In this document: positions 59,435 through 64,000 of the stretch, piece by piece
Numbering within the stretch: position 1 is the stretch's first letter
Layout: each line of letters begins with the position of its first letter
Source of the DNA: Mycobacterium sp. 1100029.7
GTDB lineage: Bacteria; Actinomycetota; Actinomycetes; Mycobacteriales; Mycobacteriaceae
Direction: 5' to 3'
DNA length: 64,000 bases
NCBI RefSeq assembly: GCF_001665235.1
Contig: NZ_LZSC01000064.1
Location: 1-64,000 of the forward strand
Notes under the pieces: generated by a model
The model's input: only the letters and a program-made list of their open reading frames with translations
What the model was told of the DNA's origin: nothing
Databases searched by the model: none
Position numbers and translations under genes: made by a program

Positions 59435-60154
59435 CTACAGGTGACTGGCGGCGTAGCTCGCGGCTTGGCCCGCCATGCCGTTGACTACATACGAACCGTG
59501 CGCGGCTCCGTCGCTGCCGCCGCCGCAAATCGGGTCACCGGGAGCGCACAGCTGCAGCGTTTTGGACTGGTAGGCCGGGCCGATCGCGATGTCCGGCGCA
59601 CCGTAGTGCTCGAGGAATTGATTGGACGGTGTGCCGAAGAGGATGACGGCGGCGACGTGGTTGGCCACGTCCGGTGACATCGGCTTGGGCACGTCAGCGG
59701 GGGAGATGCCCTTCGGCACGGCCGGCGAGGTGACGAAGCCGGCAACCGCGGCACCCTGGGAGAAGCCGCCCAGCACTTCCCGGGTCTTGGGGCAATTGGC
59801 CGCCATCGACTCGATGTGCGAGCTGGCGTCACGGATACCCTCGATGAAGGTCGACGCGAAATTGGGATTGCCGAAGTCGTTGCTGGCCGGATAGCTCACC
59901 GGGTACACCGCGACCGAGCGGCCGCCGACATCGCCGCGCAACGCGTCGACGAATCCGGAGCCGATGCCGCCGACGCCGGGCGGCTCGCTGGTGCCGCGGG
60001 CGAACACCACGTCGACGTCCGGGCAGGGGTCGGCGTTCGCCTCGGGGGCGTGGCTGCTGAACATCACCGCAGCCAACGCCAGCGCCGCCGTCCCAGCGGC
60101 CGCCGCGAGCTTGCGCATCCGAGTGTTGATCACCTTCAAAACATCCACCTTCAT
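59435..60154 (-). CDS. Cutinase family serine esterase, secreted
   Basis: This 239-residue protein has a signal peptide (about 1-41, cleavage after ANA) and a cutinase domain beginning DPCPDVDVVFARGTSEPPG. The nucleophile is S132 in GGFSQGA, and the Asp and His are in DPICGGGSDGAAHGSYV near the end. Cys pairs flank both ends. Mycobacterial cutinases hydrolyse lipid or polyester esters outside the cell. ATG 60154 is chosen; ATG 60118 would shorten the signal. Confidence 0.92.
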   Translation of the reverse strand: MKVDVLKVINTRMRKLAAAAGTAALALAAVMFSSHAPEANADPCPDVDVVFARGTSEPPGVGGIGSGFVDALRGDVGGRSVAVYPVSYPASNDFGNPNFASTFIEGIRDASSHIESMAANCPKTREVLGGFSQGAAVAGFVTSPAVPKGISPADVPKPMSPDVANHVAAVILFGTPSNQFLEHYGAPDIAIGPAYQSKTLQLCAPGDPICGGGSDGAAHGSYVVNGMAGQAASYAASHL

Positions 60155-60255
60155 CTCACGATCTTGCGTCGAGCATGTCCACAACCCGTATTCGACGCAG
60201 GTGGCGGTAAGGGTTGCCCGAAGCCGGAAATCTCAATCGCGCGAACCCGAGACGG

Positions 60256-60756
60256 TTAGCGCGGGGACAGTCGCAGCACCGGAATCCTGCGGCCTACGGC
60301 CTCGGTGGCGGCGCGGTAATCGGCGTAACCGGGGTAGGAGCGTTCGGCGAGGCCGTACAGGCGCGCGTACTCGTCGGGATCGGTGACCTCGGACGCCCGG
60401 AAGTTCTCCCCGCCCAACTCGCACTCCGGGTGGGCAACGAGGTTGTGATACCAGCTCGGGTGCTTACTGCCCCCGAAGTTGGAAGCGACGGCGATAACGT
60501 CGCTGCCGTCGTGGAAGTACGAGACCTGGGCGTCGCGCGGCTGGCCGCTCTTGGCGCCGGTGGTGGTCAGGGTGGCCGACGGCACAGCAAACATTCCCCA
60601 GGACACTTTGCCGTTCGAAATCCGCATCAACCACGGGTCTGTGCGCGCGGCGACGTGCTGGGCAAGATACTTCCCGGCGCCGCTGCGAGCAAACTTGGTC
60701 ATGACGCGGTTGAAAGCCGAGGTATGGCGCTCCGGATCGACAAAAGGTAGCGGCAT
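60256..60756 (-). CDS. Nitroreductase family deazaflavin (F420)-dependent oxidoreductase, Ddn-like
   Basis: This 166-residue split-barrel protein has the F420-contact region LTTTGAKSGQPRDAQVSYFHDG and the conserved ASNFGGSKHPSWYHNLVAHPE. This is the family of Ddn, which uses reduced F420 to reduce quinones or nitro compounds. ATG 60756 gives the normal length; longer readings enter the CsbD region and were rejected. Confidence 0.9.
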   Translation of the reverse strand: MPLPFVDPERHTSAFNRVMTKFARSGAGKYLAQHVAARTDPWLMRISNGKVSWGMFAVPSATLTTTGAKSGQPRDAQVSYFHDGSDVIAVASNFGGSKHPSWYHNLVAHPECELGGENFRASEVTDPDEYARLYGLAERSYPGYADYRAATEAVGRRIPVLRLSPR

Positions 60757-60839
60757 GGAATGACGATAATCCGATCTTCGAGTTAGCGGCAGCCCTCGCC
60801 GGGCAGACCGCGATGCTACGACGGTTTCACCGCAAGAAA

Positions 60840-60884
60840 TTGGCCAGCAGGTCCACCCGTTTCTTCGGTGGACCTGCTGGCCAA
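60840..60884 (-). terminator. Intrinsic terminator downstream of csbD-like gene
   Basis: Bases 60840-60857 and 60867-60884 are perfect 18-bp complementary arms (TTGGCCAGCAGGTCCACC and its complement) around a 9-base loop. Read on the minus strand, the stem is followed at once by TTTCTT. It lies 10 bp past the stop of the CsbD gene and before the Ddn-like gene. This is the clearest factor-independent terminator in the window. Confidence 0.88.
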
Positions 60885-60893
60885 GATTCGTCA

Positions 60894-61067
60894 CTACTTC
60901 TTGAAGGCGTCTTTGACCTTCTCGCCGGCGTCCTTCAGGCTCGACTTGGCCTGATCGCCACGACCTTCGTTCTTGGTGTCGTCGTCGCCGGTCAACTTGC
61001 CGACGGCCTCTTTGGCCTGACCGCCGAGGTCCTCGATTTTGTTCTTGATCTTGTCTTCGGTGCTCAT
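60894..61067 (-). CDS. CsbD family small stress protein
   Basis: This 57-residue, highly charged, helical protein (MSTEDKIKNKIEDLGGQAKE…) matches CsbD over its length. It has AAGGGA ahead of ATG 61067 and a strong terminator just downstream, so it forms its own transcription unit. CsbD proteins are abundant under general stress; molecular function unknown. Confidence 0.92.
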   Translation of the reverse strand: MSTEDKIKNKIEDLGGQAKEAVGKLTGDDDTKNEGRGDQAKSSLKDAGEKVKDAFKK

Positions 61068-61261
61068 CTGTGTGGCTCCCTTCTTGCCCGATCTTGTTCC
61101 CGGTCCGGCTACCCCCGAATGGGTGATGCCGAAACCCCCGAAATCGGATTGACGCAACGCTCTCCAAGAGCGGTCGCGCTGGCTGACCCGGAATTGCTGG
61201 CAAACAGCCTGGATGCCGGTGCGGCATGGCATGGATCACAGTGGATCGCCAGTGCATCACA

Positions 61262-61426
61262 ATGGATCACATGAGCACCGCGGTGGTGGTGGCGATAGTG
61301 GTAGTGCTGATGTTGCTGGGCCTGGGCATCGTGATCAACCAGCTGCTTCGGCTGCGGAAGTACTTGAACGAGTCGCCGCCCGGCGTAGATGTTGCCGAAC
61401 CCCCGGACAGCGAGCTGCCCGGGTGA
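61262..61426 (+). CDS. Small single-pass membrane protein, unknown function
   Basis: This 54-residue protein has one long hydrophobic helix (about residues 6-24 of the form starting MDHMSTAVV) followed by LLRLRKYL and an acidic, Pro-rich tail. A start three codons later (61271) is equally possible; neither has a clear ribosome-binding site. Just upstream, TGGATCAC-like octamers recur four times between 61228 and 61270. Function unknown. Confidence 0.65.
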   Translation: MDHMSTAVVVAIVVVLMLLGLGIVINQLLRLRKYLNESPPGVDVAEPPDSELPG

Positions 61427-61529
61427 TATCCAAGAATTTGCTGGACTGATAGCTTCGGTTCGTAATGGCACCTCAGCGGGGAGGGCCGCCCCGGCGGTAG
61501 TCGGCCCCGCGCACACGGTCGGGGGCACT

Positions 61530-62825
61530 ATGACGACTCTGCTCACCACCGACGATGGCTTGCCACGCGGCGTGTCCGGTGCCGCCGATCCACACTTCGC
61601 GAACGTCGTCCAGAAATTCGCGCAGCAGTTCCCGGGGCGGCGCCTCGGTGGCGGTGCGCTGAGTGTGTACCTCGACGGTGTGCCCGTCGTCGACGTCTGG
61701 ACGGGGTGGGCGGACCGGGCCGGCACCGTGCCGTGGACCGCTGACACCGGCGCGATGGTGTTCTCCGCGACCAAGGGCATCGCCTCGACGGTGATCCACC
61801 GGCTGGCCGATCGCGGGTTGCTGTCCTACGACGACCCGGTCGCCGAATACTGGCCCGACTTCGCGGCCAACGGCAAGGCCGAGATCTCGATCCGCGACGT
61901 GCTGCGGCACCGGGCCGGGCTGTCGCATCTGCGCGGCGTCACCAAGACCGAGCTGATGGACCACGAGGCCATGGAGGCGCGGCTGGCCGCGGCGCCGGTC
62001 GACCATCTGCGCGGCGTACAGGCCTACCACGCGTTGACCTACGGATGGCTGCTGTCGGGGCTGGCGCGGGCGGTCACCGGTAAAGGCATGCGAGAGCTGA
62101 TTCGTCAGGAGGTGGCGCGCCCGCTCAACACCGACGGCCTGCATCTGGGCCGCCCGCCGCAAGGATCACCGACCACGCCGGCGCAGATCCTGATGCCGCA
62201 GAAACGAATCATCCCGATGCCGGTGCTCAATTTCGTCGCGCCGCGGGTGGCCAACATGCGGTACTCGGGCGCGTTGGGCGCGATGTATTTCCCGGGGATC
62301 ATGTCGCTGATGCAGGGCGACACCCCGTTCCTGGACGGTGAGATCCCCGCGGCCAACGGCGTGGTCACCGGCCGTGGGCTGGCCAAGATGTATGCCGTGC
62401 TGGCGCACGAGGGCCGGATCGACGGCAAGAAGTATCTGTCCAAAGAACTGGCGCGCGGGCTGGCCGGGCAGGCACGGATCAAGTGGCCGGACGCAAACAT
62501 GGTGGTGCCCATGCCTTTTCACCTCGGCTATCACGAGTCGCCGGTGCCGGGCCTGTTGCGCGGGTTCGGTCACGTGGGTCTTGGCGGCACGCTGGGCTGG
62601 GCCGACCCCGAGGTGGGCGGCTCGTTCGGCTACGTGCACAACCGACTGCTGACGTCCCGGGTGTTCGACATGGGATCGTTCGCCGGACTGGCCGGCCCGC
62701 TGCGCTCGGCGATGGAGGCCGCGCGTCACCAGGGCGCGATCCAGGTGCCCGCGCTCGGCGCGGCCTACCCGAAGCCCGGCCGGCGGCGGGCGGCCGCGCC
62801 GGCCAAGGCCGCGTCGGGCGACTAG
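61530..62825 (+). CDS. Serine hydrolase, family VIII esterase/beta-lactamase-like (Lip type)
   Basis: This 431-residue protein has the SxxK motif S79-A-T-K82 (FSATKG) and a Tyr-containing AYHALTYGW near residue 165-173 that should supply the second active-site base. A late GFGHVGLGG provides the third element. It resembles mycobacterial LipL/LipE-type esterases of class C beta-lactamase fold. No signal peptide is seen. The C-terminus is Ala/Lys/Arg-rich. It ends 4 bp into the convergent reductase gene. Confidence 0.9.
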   Translation: MTTLLTTDDGLPRGVSGAADPHFANVVQKFAQQFPGRRLGGGALSVYLDGVPVVDVWTGWADRAGTVPWTADTGAMVFSATKGIASTVIHRLADRGLLSYDDPVAEYWPDFAANGKAEISIRDVLRHRAGLSHLRGVTKTELMDHEAMEARLAAAPVDHLRGVQAYHALTYGWLLSGLARAVTGKGMRELIRQEVARPLNTDGLHLGRPPQGSPTTPAQILMPQKRIIPMPVLNFVAPRVANMRYSGALGAMYFPGIMSLMQGDTPFLDGEIPAANGVVTGRGLAKMYAVLAHEGRIDGKKYLSKELARGLAGQARIKWPDANMVVPMPFHLGYHESPVPGLLRGFGHVGLGGTLGWADPEVGGSFGYVHNRLLTSRVFDMGSFAGLAGPLRSAMEAARHQGAIQVPALGAAYPKPGRRRAAAPAKAASGD

Positions 62826-63877
62826 ATCTTCGCGAAGCCCCGCGGCAGCGTCAGCGGTAGATCGGCATAGGTGGCGATGCCGGGTGCCGCGGCGACGACG
62901 GCCGGGATCGCGTTGATGGCCGGCACCGCCGTCATGATGTGGCCGAGATCCATGAACTCCTCGAGGGTCGTCGCCTCGAAGTAGGGCGGCGGCAGGAAGC
63001 CGACCTTGGTGGTGACCGTCGGCTGCCCGTCGATCTGGATCACCCAGCCGTCCTGCTCGATCTGCCAATCGGGCTCCAGTGTTTGGCCCTTTTTCCATCG
63101 CACGTTGAGGTCGATCAGGGTCTTGCCGTCGACGATGCCCTGCCAGCTGATGTAGGTACCCGCGACGTGTCCGGCCGGAATGGTCCACGACGCCATCACG
63201 AGATCTTCAGTGGTTTGGGCGAACTCGGCGACACACTTGACCTCGTCGAGTTCGACGCCGAGCGCATCGCCGACCAGCCGGACCGCCTCACCGAAGATCG
63301 CGGTTCCCTTGGCCGCCATCGCCTGCAGGTCCGGGTGATCGATCGGTTGGCCGAAGCCGACGGGCTTTTCGGTCTCGGGGGAGTCGTAAAACGTGGTGTC
63401 GGCGGCCTCGTTGACAGTGACCTTGTCGATCCGGTTGCATACCATCGCCGACACGATCGCCAGCAGTTCGGCGAAGCCCGGGCTGACGCCGGAGCCGAAG
63501 ATCGTCGAACCGCCCTTTTCGCAGGCCTTCAGAAGCCGGTCGCGGCCGTCGCCGAGGTTGTGCCCGGTGATGAACGACGCGGTGGTGACGACGTTGACGC
63601 CGGCGGACAAGATGCGGACCAGCTCGTCGACGCTGATCCACATCGGGTTGTAGACCACGCAGTCCGGCTTCAGCGCGAGTAGCTCGTCAACGTCGTTGGT
63701 GGCGGCAACGCCCAGCGGAGCGATGCCGACCAATTCGCCGGCGTCGCGGCCGACCTTGTCCTGCGACCATGCGTAGCACCCGACCAGTTCCAGGATGGGG
63801 TTGTCGGCGATCGACTTCAGCGAGCTCTTGCCCACGTTTCCGGTGTTCCACTGAACGACTCGATAGTTGTTTGGCAC
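62822..63877 (-). CDS. NAD(P)-binding reductase, dihydrodipicolinate-reductase-like (second copy)
   Basis: This 351-residue protein starts at GTG 63877 before VVQWNTGNVGKSSL (Rossmann motif about 8-20). It is a paralogue of 33749-34828: both have GCxxxS-x-[EQ]K, PDCVVYNP/ADCVMYSP, FGSGVSPG/HGSGIHPG and the INAIP…AAAPGI-TY-DLPL end. The reaction is not known from sequence. Confidence 0.83.
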   Translation of the reverse strand: MPNNYRVVQWNTGNVGKSSLKSIADNPILELVGCYAWSQDKVGRDAGELVGIAPLGVAATNDVDELLALKPDCVVYNPMWISVDELVRILSAGVNVVTTASFITGHNLGDGRDRLLKACEKGGSTIFGSGVSPGFAELLAIVSAMVCNRIDKVTVNEAADTTFYDSPETEKPVGFGQPIDHPDLQAMAAKGTAIFGEAVRLVGDALGVELDEVKCVAEFAQTTEDLVMASWTIPAGHVAGTYISWQGIVDGKTLIDLNVRWKKGQTLEPDWQIEQDGWVIQIDGQPTVTTKVGFLPPPYFEATTLEEFMDLGHIMTAVPAINAIPAVVAAAPGIATYADLPLTLPRGFAKI

Positions 63878-63906
63878 TCGCTCAGCATAGGGAATAGTGC
63901 CTGGTC

Positions 63907-64000
63907 TTAGTAGGTGGATTCGGAAGCCAAAATCTCGGCCAGAAACGCGTCGGCGGGCGGGCGGTCCAGCCGAGCCAGCGCCCACCGGCGAATCCGGTCC
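63907..64000 (-). CDS. C-terminal end of an unidentified gene (partial)
   Basis: The complement of 63907-63999 reads 30 codons ending in TAA: DRIRRWALARLDRPPADAFL then AEILASESTY. The composition is protein-like and amphipathic. The gene continues beyond the right edge. It ends 29 bp before the start of the reductase at 63877, in the same direction. Too short to identify. Confidence 0.6.
   Translation of the reverse strand, partial: DRIRRWALARLDRPPADAFLAEILASESTY

Noticed and set aside
1..64000. tRNA, rRNA, insertion sequences or prophage genes
   Set aside because: I looked for cloverleaf-like sequences, transposase and integrase motifs and terminal inverted repeats and found none I could support.

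Overview
The window is high-GC actinobacterial DNA, almost certainly from a Mycobacterium. The evidence is the set of genes typical of that genus: a LigC-type ATP-dependent DNA ligase divergent from its Prim-PolC partner, a BacA (Rv1819c-type) ABC importer, a WS/DGAT acyltransferase, a secreted cutinase, DUF732 and CDGP-domain secreted proteins, a Pls/PosA-type NRPS-like protein, and many LLM, Ddn-like and PPOX (F420/flavin) enzymes. Genes are dense and often overlap by 4 bp. I saw no rRNA, tRNA, insertion sequence, phage gene or CRISPR array. The longest stretch without a gene is about 267 bp (35792-36058) and is filled by repeats.

Layout. 1-780: left edge of an apparent 706-bp tandem duplication holding a 5'-truncated TM2-domain gene and a small secreted protein. 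899-7003: DUF2237 protein, IclR regulator, a divergent operon (sulfotransferase, alkylsulfatase-like metallo-hydrolase, VOC protein, LLM oxidoreductase) and two tandem Ala/Gly-rich lipoproteins. 7021-12299: Pls/PosA adenylation protein coupled to an M1 aminopeptidase. 12338-16543: GntR/FCD regulator divergent from a monooxygenase / CoA-transferase / CoA-ester lyase operon. 16627-17631: a small membrane protein and a DJ-1/PfpI protein.

Cluster A (about 17.8-29.4 kb) is a large catabolic locus: an aldehyde dehydrogenase remnant, an intact aldehyde dehydrogenase, two Rieske oxygenases each followed by a small helical protein, an amidohydrolase, a MarR regulator, a [2Fe-2S] ferredoxin, an SDR, a TauD-type dioxygenase, a carboxymuconolactone decarboxylase-like protein and two acyl-CoA dehydrogenases. 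Near-identical 14-bp motifs lie at its two promoter regions. 29.4-36.0 kb: APC permease, DUF4239 protein, a TetR/SDR/VOC/reductase operon, and an SDR gene with a frameshift. 36.0-46.7 kb: more housekeeping-like genes (bacA, acyltransferase, Nudix, DUF2330, P450, ligC, primC, rhomboid-like protein).

Cluster B (about 49.9-57.7 kb) repeats the logic of cluster A: P450, TetR, a third Rieske oxygenase with its small partner, a 6-oxocamphor-hydrolase-like enzyme, LLM oxidoreductase, SDR and aldehyde dehydrogenase. Three copies of one palindrome (two are identical 20-mers) sit in front of the P450, the hydrolase-Rieske-TetR operon and the SDR. This suggests one TetR-controlled regulon. The combination P450 + SDR + retro-Claisen hydrolase + aldehyde dehydrogenase suggests breakdown of a (bi)cyclic terpenoid or alicyclic ketone, but the substrate cannot be read from sequence. 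57.9-64.0 kb: PPOX protein, epimerase-like protein, cutinase, Ddn-like protein, CsbD with a clear terminator, a small membrane protein, a family VIII esterase, a second reductase of the 33749-34828 type, and the tail of a gene running off the right edge.

The most interesting material is the small protein family paired one-to-one with three Rieske oxygenases, and the cluster B regulon around the oxocamphor-hydrolase-like enzyme.
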